DNA of 64,000 bases from Candidatus Arcticimaribacter forsetii (lineage in GTDB: Bacteria; Bacteroidota; Bacteroidia; Flavobacteriales; Flavobacteriaceae), in assembly GCF_910589745.1 (NCBI RefSeq), contig NZ_OU342399.1, forward strand, positions 1,364,001 to 1,428,000. The letters run 5' to 3'. Shown in pieces: positions 37,834 to 47,413 of the stretch. The position numbers and the translations under genes were made by a program. Each line of letters begins with the position of its first letter. Within the stretch, counting starts at the first letter, position 1. Below the pieces are notes generated by a model. That model made no database searches. It was not told where the DNA came from and saw nothing but the letters and a program-made list of their open reading frames with translations.

Positions 37834-38304
37834 ATGAAAATATATCAAAAAAAGACAGTTCAGAGACTTCCCATTTCTGTTTCAGAGGCGTGGGACTTTT
37901 TAAGTAATCCTGGTAATTTAAAAACAATTACTCCTGACTACATGGGATTTAAAATTCTTGATGGTCATGAGCCTAAAATGTATGCAGGACAAATCATTAA
38001 ATATATTGTTACTCCAGTTTTTGGAATTCCTACAGGTTGGGTAACTGAAATAACCCACGTTGTTGATCAAGAATACTTTGTAGACGAACAAAGATTTGGA
38101 CCATATGCCCTTTGGCATCATAAGCATTTTATTAAAGAAATTCCTGGAGGTGTTGAAATGATTGATATTGTTGATTACAAACTTCCTTTTGGACTATTAG
38201 GTCGTATTGCTCATCCGCTTCTTGTCAAAGGGAAGCTGAATGAAATATTTGAATACAGATACAATAAGTTGATTGAACTATTTGGAAATTATAAAGAACA
38301 ATAA
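37834..38304 (+). CDS. SRPBCC (START-like) ligand-binding protein, photolyase-linked
   Basis: 156 residues, one SRPBCC helix-grip domain filling the whole protein (VQRLPISVSEAWDFLSNPGNLKTITPDYMGF; then GWVTEITHVVDQEYFVDEQRFGPYALWHHKHF). No signal peptide. These domains bind hydrophobic ligands such as lipids or isoprenoids. Cyclase/dehydrase-like members of this type are frequent neighbours of photolyase and carotenoid genes, but what this one binds is unknown. It is the first gene of the light-repair operon, and the SDR start codon directly follows its stop. Confidence 0.87.
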   Translation: MKIYQKKTVQRLPISVSEAWDFLSNPGNLKTITPDYMGFKILDGHEPKMYAGQIIKYIVTPVFGIPTGWVTEITHVVDQEYFVDEQRFGPYALWHHKHFIKEIPGGVEMIDIVDYKLPFGLLGRIAHPLLVKGKLNEIFEYRYNKLIELFGNYKEQ

Positions 38305-39003
38305 ATGAATAAGAACATACTCATAATAGGTGGATCCTCTGGTATAGGCAAAGCACTAGTCAATCAACTTCAGAATGACAATAATTTGTTCGTTGCAAAT
38401 AGAACAGATGAAGGTCTTGATTTGAATAAAATTACTTACATCCAATACGATGCTACAGACGGTGTACTAGACATTAGTCAACTGCCGAATCAACTTGATG
38501 GATTTGTTTATTGTCCGGGAAGTATTAATTTAAGACCCTTCAAAGGGTTAAAACCAGAGACGTTCTCTAAAGATTTTGAAATTAATGTTTTAGGTGCAGT
38601 TCAAAGTTTACAGTCGGTTTTAAAAAACTTACTAGAAAGTCCACAAGCAAGTTTAGTGTTTTTTAGTACAGTTGCTGTTCAAACAGGAATGCCGTTTCAT
38701 GCCTCAGTTGCAGCTTCCAAAGGAGCGATTGAAGGATTAACGCGATCGTTAGCTGCTGAATATGCTCCAAAATTAAGAGTGAATACAATTGCTCCATCCC
38801 TCACAAACACACCGCTAGCAAGCAAATTCTTAAACAACGAAATAAAGTTAGAGAAAGCGAATGAACGTCATCCGCTGAAATATATTGGTTCTGCCGATGA
38901 TATAGCGAATACTGCGCGCTTTTTGTTAAGTGATGAAAGTAAATGGATGACAGGACAAATAATCCACTTAGATGGGGGTATTGGAGATTTAAAGACAAAT
39001 TAA
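38305..39003 (+). CDS. Short-chain dehydrogenase/reductase-like protein without catalytic tyrosine
   Basis: 232 residues, Rossmann fold. The nucleotide site is IIGGSSGIGKAL near the start. The active-site region reads FFSTVAVQTGMPFHASVAASKGAIEG. Ser121 and Lys139 are at the expected positions of the SDR tetrad, but the YxxxK tyrosine is Val135. The C-terminus (LRVNTIAPSLTNTPLA, TGQIIHLDGG) is typical. The protein may bind NAD(P) without classical hydride transfer, or use another acid such as His132. It lies between the SRPBCC gene (0 bp) and the photolyase (3 bp). Confidence 0.88.
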   Translation: MNKNILIIGGSSGIGKALVNQLQNDNNLFVANRTDEGLDLNKITYIQYDATDGVLDISQLPNQLDGFVYCPGSINLRPFKGLKPETFSKDFEINVLGAVQSLQSVLKNLLESPQASLVFFSTVAVQTGMPFHASVAASKGAIEGLTRSLAAEYAPKLRVNTIAPSLTNTPLASKFLNNEIKLEKANERHPLKYIGSADDIANTARFLLSDESKWMTGQIIHLDGGIGDLKTN

Positions 39004-39006
39004 ACT

Positions 39007-40311
39007 TTGGTTGAATATACAATATTTTGGTTTAGAAGAGATCTAAGAATCGAGGACAATGCTGGATTATACCAGGCATTATCATCGGGAGATAAAGTTT
39101 TACCAATTTTTATATTTGACCCTGAAATATTAGAAAAATTAGCTAGCAAAAATGATGCTCGCTTAGGAATGATTCACACGGCTTTGGTAAACCTTTCGGA
39201 TACCATGAAAAAGAATTGGTGCAACGTAGGAATGTATCACGGAAAACCCAAAGCCGTTTTTGAATATCTCACAGAAAAACATAAAATTTCTAAGGTTATT
39301 ACAAACCGAGATTATGAGCCTTATGCTCATAAAAGAGATCTAGAAATTGAAACCTTATTGTCTCAAAAAGGAATTAAATTCGAAACTTACAAAGATCAAG
39401 TAATCTTCGAAAAGTCAGAAGTTGTAAAAGAGGACGGATCTGCTTATAAGGTTTATACTCCTTACTCTAAAAAATGGTTAGCTCGAATGAACTCTGAAGG
39501 GATTCCAAATTTTCCGTCGGAAGATCATTTAGATAATTTAGCTCAAGTAAAGCAACCTCAACTTTCACTTGAAGAACTAGGATTTGAACCACCTTCAATT
39601 TCTTATCCTGAATTTAAGTTCAACGGAAAAATAATTTCTGAATACGAAGCAACTCGAAACTTCCCTGCCCTTGACCAAACCTCAAGAACTGGTTCTCATC
39701 TTAGATTTGGAACACTTAGTGTACGTAAAATGGCACTAAAAGCAAGTAAGGATAAAAATAACACCTTCCTAAAAGAATTGATTTGGAGGGAATTTTTTAT
39801 GCAAATATTATGGCACTTTCCACATTCTGCAACAAAATGCTTCAAACCCCAATATGAAAATATTCAATGGAGAAATAATGAAGAAGAATTTAAAAAATGG
39901 TGTGCTGGACAAACTGGTTATCCATTTGTAGATGCTGGAATGAGAGAACTAAACGCCACTGGTTTTATGCATAACCGAGTACGAATGCTAGTTGGAAGTT
40001 TTTTATGCAAACACCTGTTGATTGATTGGCGCTGGGGAGAAGCATATTTTGCTGAAAAACTTCTAGATTATGAAATGTCTAGTAACGTTGGAAATTGGCA
40101 ATGGGTAGCTGGATGTGGAGTTGATGCCGCTCCATATTTCAGAATTTTTAACCCTATTGAGCAAATCAAAAAATTTGATAAAGACCAAAAATATATTCAA
40201 AAATGGGTTCCTGACTTTCAAGAGCTAACCTACCCACAACCTATTGTTGATCATAAATTGGCAAGAGAACGTTGCTTAAAAACATACAAATCTGCCCTCA
40301 ACAGAGTATGA
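39007..40311 (+). CDS. Class I cryptochrome/CPD photolyase
   Basis: 434 residues. The start is TTG at 39007, 3 bp after the SDR stop; it gives the usual photolyase beginning ([16 protein letters not shown]) and no ATG is available there. The N-terminal alpha/beta antenna domain is followed by the FAD domain: [47 protein letters not shown], and the NWQW motif at 363-366. The WQW tryptophans and an intact downstream [12 protein letters not shown] favour an active, light-driven pyrimidine-dimer repair enzyme. Its stop overlaps the DUF2256 start (ATGA). Confidence 0.92.
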   Translation: MVEYTIFWFRRDLRIEDNAGLYQALSSGDKVLPIFIFDPEILEKLASKNDARLGMIHTALVNLSDTMKKNWCNVGMYHGKPKAVFEYLTEKHKISKVITNRDYEPYAHKRDLEIETLLSQKGIKFETYKDQVIFEKSEVVKEDGSAYKVYTPYSKKWLARMNSEGIPNFPSEDHLDNLAQVKQPQLSLEELGFEPPSISYPEFKFNGKIISEYEATRNFPALDQTSRTGSHLRFGTLSVRKMALKASKDKNNTFLKELIWREFFMQILWHFPHSATKCFKPQYENIQWRNNEEEFKKWCAGQTGYPFVDAGMRELNATGFMHNRVRMLVGSFLCKHLLIDWRWGEAYFAEKLLDYEMSSNVGNWQWVAGCGVDAAPYFRIFNPIEQIKKFDKDQKYIQKWVPDFQELTYPQPIVDHKLARERCLKTYKSALNRV

Positions 40312-40439
40312 GGGGAGTGAAAAAAAACAATCTGCCCACTAAAATATGTCCTACTTGTGTTCGCCCCTTTAGCTGGAGAAAAAAATGGGAACGAGATTGG
40401 GAACAGGTTATTTACTGTAGTAAAAAATGCAAAAAATAA
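40308..40439 (+). CDS. DUF2256 zinc-ribbon mini-protein
   Basis: 43 residues: [20 protein letters not shown] then [10 protein letters not shown], exactly the DUF2256 pattern with two CxxC-type cysteine pairs that should bind one zinc. The family is known to accompany photolyases. ATG at 40308 overlaps the upstream stop (ATGA), and its end overlaps the cry-DASH start by 13 bp, so it is embedded in the translated chain. It is short enough to be missed by standard gene calling. Molecular function is unknown; a nucleic-acid or protein-binding accessory role is inferred. Confidence 0.88.
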   Translation: MRGVKKNNLPTKICPTCVRPFSWRKKWERDWEQVIYCSKKCKK

Positions 40440-41740
40440 AAGAAACAGCTTTAGTTTGGCTTCGAAATGATTTAAGAGTAACTGATCATTTTGGGCTTTA
40501 CAACGCCACAAATAAATACGAAAATGTAATTGCATATTTCTGTTTTGATCCAGCACATTATAAAAACACCAAATGGGGGTTTAAAAAAACTTCTGCATAC
40601 AGAGCTCAGTTTTTAATTGAATCTGTCATTCAAGCTCAAAAAGACCTCGCTGAGAAAAACATTACACTTATTATTGACAACCAAAATCCAGTTGAAGGTA
40701 TAGCAGATTATGTAGCCTCCCAAAATATAAAAGCAATATACTTTCAAAAAGAATGGACTCCCGAGGAAATAGCAATTGAGGATGATTTATGTCTTAAGCT
40801 AAAGGGTGAGGTTGTTTTTCATTCTGATTATGATCAGTTTTTATTTCATCCAGAAGATGTTCCAATGTCTTTAGAACAATTACCTGAGGTATTTACTCAG
40901 TTTAGAAAAGAATGTGAGAAGAAAAGCTGGGTGCGAAAGTGCTATCCTAGTCCAAACACCTTAGATAGCTCTAATTACCTTAATGAAGAATTTCGATGTC
41001 CTGATCTACAGGAACTCGGTTTTGAAAATAAACGAACCCATCCAAACACGGCATTTCCTTTTAAAGGAGGAAGTAAAGAGGCTAAAAACAGAATTAATCA
41101 TTATTTCTGGGAATCAAAAAAGCTTTCCTTTTACAAAAATACGCGTAACGGACTTTTAGGAATTGATTACAGTTCAAAATTATCTGCTTGGTTAGCAAAC
41201 GGATCTATTTCTTCAAGAGAAATATACTGGGAAGTAGTTGAATACGAGAAAAGCATTAAAAAAAACCAATCTACTTATTGGTTGATTTTCGAATTAATAT
41301 GGAGAGATTATTTCAAATATATTTCTTTAAAGCATCAAAATAAAATTTTCCAGTTAGGAGGTATTTTAAACAAAAAATATGAGTGGGAAAATGATTCAAA
41401 TATTCTGAATCAATGGATTGAAGGAAAAACGAAAGAACCTTTTGTAAACGCCAACATGATCGAACTTAAAAAAACTGGCTGGATGAGTAACAGAGGGAGA
41501 CAAAATGTTGCTTCATATTTCTCAAAGGAGCTATATATGGACTGGCGCATTGGTGCAGCCTATTTCGAATCTTTGTTAATTGATTATGATGTACATAGCA
41601 ATTATGGAAATTGGATGTACATTTCTGGAGTTGGAAACGACCCTAGAGACCGTAAATTTAATATTCGCTCTCAGGCAGAACGATATGATGGCAATGGTTC
41701 TTTTCAAAAACTTTGGAACCAACAAACTTTGTTCGAATGA
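40427..41740 (+). CDS. Cryptochrome DASH
   Basis: 437 residues. The DASH hallmarks are [18 protein letters not shown] at the start, [25 protein letters not shown] in the antenna domain, [10 protein letters not shown] before the FAD domain, and [21 protein letters not shown] near the C-terminus. DASH proteins bind FAD and a folate antenna and repair cyclobutane dimers in single-stranded DNA, with possible signalling roles. It overlaps DUF2256 (13 bp) and the next photolyase (ATGA at 41737-41740). Confidence 0.93.
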   Translation: MQKIKETALVWLRNDLRVTDHFGLYNATNKYENVIAYFCFDPAHYKNTKWGFKKTSAYRAQFLIESVIQAQKDLAEKNITLIIDNQNPVEGIADYVASQNIKAIYFQKEWTPEEIAIEDDLCLKLKGEVVFHSDYDQFLFHPEDVPMSLEQLPEVFTQFRKECEKKSWVRKCYPSPNTLDSSNYLNEEFRCPDLQELGFENKRTHPNTAFPFKGGSKEAKNRINHYFWESKKLSFYKNTRNGLLGIDYSSKLSAWLANGSISSREIYWEVVEYEKSIKKNQSTYWLIFELIWRDYFKYISLKHQNKIFQLGGILNKKYEWENDSNILNQWIEGKTKEPFVNANMIELKKTGWMSNRGRQNVASYFSKELYMDWRIGAAYFESLLIDYDVHSNYGNWMYISGVGNDPRDRKFNIRSQAERYDGNGSFQKLWNQQTLFE

Positions 41741-43269
41741 TTATACGCTTAATATTAGGAGATCAGCTGAATGAACAACATTCTTGGTTTAAAACAAGAA
41801 ACGAAGATGTTGTTTATGTAATCATGGAAATGAAACAAGAAACTGATTATGTAAAACATCATATTCAAAAGGTAGTTGCTTTTTTCTCAGCCATGCGTAA
41901 TTTTAATAAAAGACTTAACAAACTAGGGCATAAAACACATTACATAGCTTTAGATGACCGGTCTAACAAACAACATTTGTCCGAAAATCTAAAATTTGTT
42001 TTAAATCATTACAATGCAACTAAATTTGAATATCAACTTCCTGATGAATTCAGATTAGATAAACAGTTAAAAGAATTTAGCTCCTCTTTGAAAGTAGAAA
42101 CTTCGGCTGTAGATTCCGAGCATTTCATGACCTCACGAAATGACTTAACTGATTTTTTTGAAGGTAAAAAACAGTTACTCATGGAATTCTTCTACAGAAA
42201 CATGAGAAAACAATTTAATATTCTACTCGAGGGAGGTCAGCCTCTAGGAGGACAATGGAATTTTGATAAAAACAATAGAAACAAATGGAAGGGAACTCCT
42301 GAAATACCCAATCCATACCTCCCTAAAAGTGATCAACTCATAGAAATAAAAAACATGATCGATTCTCAGGGAATTAAAACACTTGGAAATTTTAATGCAA
42401 ATTATTTTTTGTTTGCTAACACGCGTAGGGAAGCTCTTGAACAACTGGATTACTTTTGTCAAAACTTATTAATTCATTTTGGAGATTATCAAGATGCAAT
42501 GCATACGGAAGAGGAAAACTTATTCCACTCAAGAATATCGTTCTCTTTAAATGTGAAGCTAATAAATCCCTTAGAAGTTGTTCAAAAAGTAATCGAATAT
42601 TATCATAAAAACGAAGACGCTATTGAGTTATCTCAAGTAGAGGGATTTGTTCGACAGATTATTGGATGGAGAGAATACATTAGAGGTATTTACTGGAAAG
42701 AAATGCCGAATTACAAAAACCTAAATGCTTTAAACAATAAAAACCCTCTTCCAAATTTTTATTGGACTGGAAAAACTAAAATGAGTTGTTTAAGTCATAG
42801 CATAAATAATTCTCTTGATCATGCTTATGCTCATCATATTCAGAGGCTAATGATTACAGGAAACTTTTCTCTACTCGCACAGGTAGATCCAAATGAAATT
42901 GACGCATGGTATTTGGGTATATATGCAGATGCAATCGAGTGGGTTCAACTCCCTAACACAAGAGGAATGAGTCAGTGGGCAGATGGTGGAATTGTAGCGA
43001 CAAAACCCTACGTTTCTGCAGCAGCATACATAAATAAAATGAGTACGTATTGCACCAATTGTTCTTACGACAAAAATAAACGCTTAGGAGAAGATGCATG
43101 TCCATTTAACAGCTTGTATTGGAATTTCTTAGATGATAAAAAACAGCACTTTGCAAAGAACAATCGAATGTCAATGATGTTGAGGTTACTAGAAAAAATT
43201 CCTGTAGAGGAATTAGCAGCAATAAAAGAACGTGCAGGAGCTATTATACAAGACCCAGATGCATATTAA
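41737..43269 (+). CDS. Fe-S bacterial cryptochrome/(6-4) photolyase (PhrB-like)
   Basis: 510 residues from the ATG at 41737, which overlaps the cry-DASH stop. [18 protein letters not shown] is the FeS-BCP start. The four cluster cysteines are Cys351, Cys439, Cys442 and Cys455 (CTNC and the later CPFNSLYW), one residue off the Agrobacterium PhrB positions (350, 438, 441, 454). The FAD domain has [16 protein letters not shown] and GMSQWADGG. Relatives repair (6-4) photoproducts with FAD, a lumazine antenna and a [4Fe-4S] cluster. It overlaps the next gene by 11 bp. Confidence 0.93.
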   Translation: MIIRLILGDQLNEQHSWFKTRNEDVVYVIMEMKQETDYVKHHIQKVVAFFSAMRNFNKRLNKLGHKTHYIALDDRSNKQHLSENLKFVLNHYNATKFEYQLPDEFRLDKQLKEFSSSLKVETSAVDSEHFMTSRNDLTDFFEGKKQLLMEFFYRNMRKQFNILLEGGQPLGGQWNFDKNNRNKWKGTPEIPNPYLPKSDQLIEIKNMIDSQGIKTLGNFNANYFLFANTRREALEQLDYFCQNLLIHFGDYQDAMHTEEENLFHSRISFSLNVKLINPLEVVQKVIEYYHKNEDAIELSQVEGFVRQIIGWREYIRGIYWKEMPNYKNLNALNNKNPLPNFYWTGKTKMSCLSHSINNSLDHAYAHHIQRLMITGNFSLLAQVDPNEIDAWYLGIYADAIEWVQLPNTRGMSQWADGGIVATKPYVSAAAYINKMSTYCTNCSYDKNKRLGEDACPFNSLYWNFLDDKKQHFAKNNRMSMMLRLLEKIPVEELAAIKERAGAIIQDPDAY

Positions 43270-44743
43270 CAGAGAGTCAATTGGAGTTGTTTGGTTTAAA
43301 CGAGATCTTCGTTTGCATGACCATGCTCCATTGCATATTGCTCTAAAAGAAAACAAGAAAGTTTTACTTATTTATGTATTTGAAAACATTTTAGCTAAAG
43401 ACCCTCATTACAGTCAACGACATTTTAATTTTATTAAGCAGTCTCTAATTGACCTTAATAAATCATTAGAGGTTTTAGACACTAAAGTTTTTATTACGCA
43501 AGGTGACCTCTTAAAAGTACTTTCTGAAATAAATAAATCTTATAAAATAGATCGGCTTTATTCACATCAAGAAACTGGTCTGCATGTTACTTTTGAACGT
43601 GATAAAGAGGTGGTAAAATGGACAAATTCACAACATATAGTTTGGAAAGAATTTACACAGCAGGGTGTTTTTAGAGGAATGAAAAACAGAAAAAAATGGC
43701 TCTCTAATTGGACAAAATCAATGAACGAGGTACAAATACCCATTCCTTCCTCTGGAGATAATTTTATCACTGTTAATGAAATAGAAGAATTAAATAAAAA
43801 GTTCAAAACACCTAGTCTTAATACGCCTGAAAACAAAAGTGTACAATTAGGGGGAACTACACAAGGAAGAAGGTACATGGATTCTTTTTTTGGTGGGAGA
43901 CACAAATTATATCAAAAACATATTTCTAAGCCCAATCATGCCCGAAAAAGCTGTAGTCGTCTGTCACCCTATATTGCATTTGGAAACATATCAATGCGTG
44001 AAGTTCTTCAAAGAACGGAACTGGAAAAAGCAAATGGAAATTCAAGCAGAGGTCTTCGTGCTTTTGAATCTAGATTACGATGGCAAGCACACTTTATACA
44101 GAAGTTCGAAATGGAATATAGAATGGAGTTTGTGTCTGTTAACAGCGGGTATCATGGACTCAAAAAACCCATAGATAAAAACAAAATTAAGGCATGGGAA
44201 GAGGGAAAAACTGGAATTCCAATAGTAGATGCATCTATGCGTTGTTTGGTAGCTACTGGTTATTTAAATTTTAGAATGCGTGCTTTGGTTGTTTCCTTTT
44301 TCGTTCATCAACTTTGGCAACCCTGGCAGGAAGCTTCAGGTTTTTTGGCAAGACAATTTTTAGATTTTGAACCTGGAATTCATTTCCCACAATTACAGAT
44401 GCAAGCGGGTGAAACTGGTATTAATACATTGCGAATATATAATCCTGTAAAAAACGGAATTGAACACGATCCGACCGGTGATTTTACAAAAAAATGGATT
44501 CCCGAACTCGAACAATTACCAGATAGTCTTGTACATACCCCATGGTCAGTTACCCCATTTGAACAAGCCATGTATAATTTTACTCCAGGATTAGATTATC
44601 CAGAACCAATCGTCTCATTAGATGAAACAAGAAAATACGCTAGTGAGATTCTTTGGAATATGCAAAAAGAACCCTTAGTTTATAAAGAAAGTAGAAGAAT
44701 ATTAAAACGTCATACATTGGCTAACAGGAAAAGTATACAGTAA
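43259..44743 (+). CDS. Photolyase-like flavoprotein lacking the WQW electron-transfer tryptophans
   Basis: 494 residues from the ATG at 43259; it begins [19 protein letters not shown] as photolyases do. The FAD domain is present ([53 protein letters not shown]). Where the class I paralog upstream has N-V-G-N-W-Q-W, this protein reads H375-F-P-Q-L-Q-M381. By eye alignment the Asn facing the flavin N5 is His, and both tryptophans of WQW are Leu and Met. Photoreduction by the normal Trp triad should fail. It could be a sensor, a repair enzyme using another electron path, or a partner of the other photolyases. Confidence 0.85.
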   Translation: MHINRESIGVVWFKRDLRLHDHAPLHIALKENKKVLLIYVFENILAKDPHYSQRHFNFIKQSLIDLNKSLEVLDTKVFITQGDLLKVLSEINKSYKIDRLYSHQETGLHVTFERDKEVVKWTNSQHIVWKEFTQQGVFRGMKNRKKWLSNWTKSMNEVQIPIPSSGDNFITVNEIEELNKKFKTPSLNTPENKSVQLGGTTQGRRYMDSFFGGRHKLYQKHISKPNHARKSCSRLSPYIAFGNISMREVLQRTELEKANGNSSRGLRAFESRLRWQAHFIQKFEMEYRMEFVSVNSGYHGLKKPIDKNKIKAWEEGKTGIPIVDASMRCLVATGYLNFRMRALVVSFFVHQLWQPWQEASGFLARQFLDFEPGIHFPQLQMQAGETGINTLRIYNPVKNGIEHDPTGDFTKKWIPELEQLPDSLVHTPWSVTPFEQAMYNFTPGLDYPEPIVSLDETRKYASEILWNMQKEPLVYKESRRILKRHTLANRKSIQ

Positions 44744-44745
44744 AT

Positions 44746-45030
44746 ATGAAAAAGGAATATAATTTTAACGAAAGAGAACTCGACCGTATCATAGAAATGG
44801 CTTGGGAAGATCGTACCCCATTCGATGCAATTAAGGATCAATTCGGCATTAAAGAACAAGAGGTAATTACCCTTATGCGACTCGAAATGAAACCTACTAG
44901 CTTTAGGTTATGGCGCGCAAGAGTTCAGGGAAGAAAAACCAAACATAGAAAATCTAGAGGAATGGAAGTAGATCGATTTCGATGTAGTAGACAGCGAAAT
45001 ATAAGCAACAATAAAGTATCTAAGAGGTAA
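44746..45030 (+). CDS. TIGR03643-family protein, photolyase-linked
   Basis: 94 residues, very basic. The N-terminal FNERELDRIIEMAWEDRTPFDAIKDQFGIKEQEVITLMR is a helix-turn-helix-like segment, followed by SFRLWRARVQGRKTKHRKS and an unstructured basic tail with one cysteine. It matches the TIGR03643 family, which is found beside photolyases in marine bacteria. A DNA-binding role is suggested by the fold-like pattern and charge, not shown. It starts 2 bp after the fourth photolyase and ends the operon; murA converges with a gap of only 2 bp and no terminator. Confidence 0.85.
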   Translation: MKKEYNFNERELDRIIEMAWEDRTPFDAIKDQFGIKEQEVITLMRLEMKPTSFRLWRARVQGRKTKHRKSRGMEVDRFRCSRQRNISNNKVSKR

Positions 45031-45032
45031 GA

Positions 45033-46340
45033 TTATACCCGCTCAATATTTGCCCCAATAGCTTGTAAACGTTCTACTATGTTTTCATAGCCGCGATCAA
45101 TCTGTTCTATGTTATGAATGGTACTTGTTCCTTTTGCAGATAATGCAGCAATTAATAGAGAAATTCCTGCTCGGATATCAGGAGATGTTAAAGTAGCAGC
45201 TTTTAAACTAGACTCAAATCCATGTCCAATAATAGAAGCTCTATGAGGATCACAAAGTATAATTTTAGCTCCCATATCGATTAACTTATCGGTAAAGAAT
45301 AACCTGCTTTCAAACATTTTCTGATGAATCAAAACACTTCCTCTAGCTTGCGTAGCTACTACCAATACTATACTTAGCAAATCTGGAGTAAATCCGGGCC
45401 AAGGAGCGTCTGCTACCGTAAGAATGGAACCATCGATATAATTTTGAATTTCATATCCATCCGTATGAGCTGGAATATGAATATCATCTCCTTGTTTTTC
45501 AATGGTTAATCCTAATTTTCTAAAAACAGTTGGAATTTGACCTAAATAATCCCATTGAACATTTTTAATTGTTAGCTCACTTCTTGTTAAAGCTGCTAAT
45601 CCGATCCAACTTCCTATTTCTACCATATCCGGTAAAATACGATGATCAGTACCCTTAAGCGCAGAAACACCTTCAATAGTAAGTAAATTAGAACCAATGC
45701 CACTGATCTTGGCTCCCATCCTATTCAACATAGAACAAAGTTGTTGTAAATAAGGTTCACATGCAGCATTATAAATTGTAGTAACTCCTTTTGCAAGAAC
45801 AGCAGCCATAACGATATTCGCTGTACCCGTAACAGAAGCCTCATCTAACAACATAGAGGCACCTGTAAGCTCTTCAGCTTCCACACTATAGAAATGTTCT
45901 TCTCTGCTGTAATTAAAACGTGCCCCTAAATTAATTAACCCCTCGAAATGTGTGTCTAGACGTCTTCTTCCTATTTTATCACCTCCTGGACGAGGTATGC
46001 TACCTTTTCCAAAACGAGCCAATAAAGGTCCTACAAGCATAATTGAACCCCGTAATCCTCTCCCGTCTATTTTGTATTGATCTGATGACAAGTAATCTAA
46101 ATTAATTTCATCTGCCTGAAAAGAATAACTACCTGTAGCAATTTGCTCTACCTTAACTCCAAAATTTCTGAGTAATTGTATTAATTTATTGACATCAATT
46201 ATATCGGGAATATTATTGATGGTAACTTTTTCTGGGGTTAATAAAACTGCACATAAAATCTGTAGTGCTTCATTTTTAGCACCTTGAGGAGTTATATTTC
46301 CTTTTAACTGTTTCCCTCCTTTTATAATAAATGATCCCAT
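45033..46340 (-). CDS. murA: UDP-GlcNAc 1-carboxyvinyltransferase MurA (Asp active-site type)
   Basis: 435 residues, full length. It transfers enolpyruvate from PEP to UDP-N-acetylglucosamine, the first committed step of peptidoglycan synthesis. KGGKQLKGNITPQGAKNEAL holds the N-terminal lysine and KNE motif. The catalytic loop reads RPGGDKIGRRRLDTHF: position 121, normally the fosfomycin-target Cys, is Asp. This substitution is known from Mycobacterium MurA and implies natural fosfomycin resistance. The C-terminus has IRAGISLLIAALSAKGTSTI and RGYENIVERLQAIG. It lies 6 bp after the DUF4290 gene, an arrangement usual in Bacteroidota. Confidence 0.95.
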   Translation of the reverse strand: MGSFIIKGGKQLKGNITPQGAKNEALQILCAVLLTPEKVTINNIPDIIDVNKLIQLLRNFGVKVEQIATGSYSFQADEINLDYLSSDQYKIDGRGLRGSIMLVGPLLARFGKGSIPRPGGDKIGRRRLDTHFEGLINLGARFNYSREEHFYSVEAEELTGASMLLDEASVTGTANIVMAAVLAKGVTTIYNAACEPYLQQLCSMLNRMGAKISGIGSNLLTIEGVSALKGTDHRILPDMVEIGSWIGLAALTRSELTIKNVQWDYLGQIPTVFRKLGLTIEKQGDDIHIPAHTDGYEIQNYIDGSILTVADAPWPGFTPDLLSIVLVVATQARGSVLIHQKMFESRLFFTDKLIDMGAKIILCDPHRASIIGHGFESSLKAATLTSPDIRAGISLLIAALSAKGTSTIHNIEQIDRGYENIVERLQAIGANIERV

Positions 46341-46346
46341 AGTGAT

Positions 46347-46997
46347 CTAATAACGTTTTCTGTTGTTGCGGTTTCCTTTTCTTGGTTTTGACACCTGATT
46401 ACTTTTAGGTCCATTACCATTCTTTGGTTTAGACTTTAAAAATTCCTCGGATGAAGTGAGAGGTAAATGAGTTGGATTAACAGATAAGGTATTTTCAGAT
46501 AATTCTGTTAAATGATTAAAAATTACTTGATCGTCAACGGTGTCTTTATTCCAACTTAAAAAACACTTTTTCATGTGATTAGCAATATTAAAAACTAGTG
46601 CATCTTTCATTTCTCCTTCCTCCCATTTTCTGGCCACATCAATCATACTTTTAATGTTGTTTCCATAAAAACGATATTTAGGAAAGTTCTGAGGATAAGT
46701 TAACGGTTGTGGACGCTCTTCAAGTAATTCACGAATTGGCTTTTCAAAAGGACTATCGACATCTAAATTAAAATCAGACATAATAAATAGTTGATCCCAT
46801 AATTTATGCTGAAAATCTGGTACATCTCTTAAATGAGGATTTAAGTTTCCCATGACACCAATAATGGCTTTTGCTTTTTTATTTCGTTCCTCTCGATCTT
46901 CAGTTTCAAGCATTTGATTTACCATTATATGAAGATGTCTTCCGTATTCCGGAATAATTAAAGGGGTACGTTCTGAGTTATACTGTAGTGCTTCCAT
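46347..46997 (-). CDS. DUF4290 protein
   Basis: 216 residues, mostly helical, starting LQYNSERTPLIIPEYGRHLHIMV, the DUF4290 signature, and ending in a basic tail (SKPRKGNRNNRKRY) that may bind RNA or phosphate. It is a Bacteroidota-specific family of unknown function, regularly placed directly before murA, as here (6-bp gap). It has no signal peptide and is probably cytosolic. Confidence 0.88.
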   Translation of the reverse strand: MEALQYNSERTPLIIPEYGRHLHIMVNQMLETEDREERNKKAKAIIGVMGNLNPHLRDVPDFQHKLWDQLFIMSDFNLDVDSPFEKPIRELLEERPQPLTYPQNFPKYRFYGNNIKSMIDVARKWEEGEMKDALVFNIANHMKKCFLSWNKDTVDDQVIFNHLTELSENTLSVNPTHLPLTSSEEFLKSKPKNGNGPKSNQVSKPRKGNRNNRKRY

Positions 46998-47073
46998 GAA
47001 GTGTTTTGATGGATTGATAGGTAATTCATTGCAAATTAATCTATTTTAAAGAATTACTGAAATTTTTGAACTT

Positions 47074-47364
47074 TTATAGTGTAATAATACCCTCGATAGC
47101 GCTAGCTGATTTATAAATCTGAATAATTTGATCCGGGTTTTTCATTGTGGCTAAAAAAGAAACACTAACAAAAGTGTTTTTACTTGAGTTTTTGAGTTTT
47201 AATTTAGCATCACTCCCTGCAAACAATTTCTTTAATTGTTCTACCTTCTGTGCATCTCCACGAATTATGAATTTAAACAAAAAAGGACCTGGCCATTTTT
47301 GAGAATCTGTTAATTGTTGGTGAAAACGTGAATAAAATTCTTCTGAATCTTTATTAGGAATCAT
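47074..47364 (-). CDS. DUF493 protein (YbeD-like ACT fold)
   Basis: 96 residues from the ATG at 47364. The frame is open a further 60 codons upstream, but that part overlaps the opposite ATPase gene and has no family match. Small alpha/beta protein: WPGPFLFKFIIRGD..VEQLKKLF and NTFVSVSFLATMKNPDQIIQIYKSASAIEGIITL fit DUF493/YbeD. Function is unknown; the fold resembles ACT regulatory domains. CAAATATA at 47384-47391 (minus-strand TATATTTG) is its -7 box. DUF4290 follows 76 bp later. Confidence 0.85.
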   Translation of the reverse strand: MIPNKDSEEFYSRFHQQLTDSQKWPGPFLFKFIIRGDAQKVEQLKKLFAGSDAKLKLKNSSKNTFVSVSFLATMKNPDQIIQIYKSASAIEGIITL

Positions 47365-47413
47365 TAAGACCGCTATTTTTACACAAATATAGTCCAAATA
47401 GATAAACTCATAG

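Noticed and set aside
43567-43905. Minus-strand frame of 112 codons inside the fourth photolyase
   Set aside because: Antisense shadow of a conserved coding region, with no domain.
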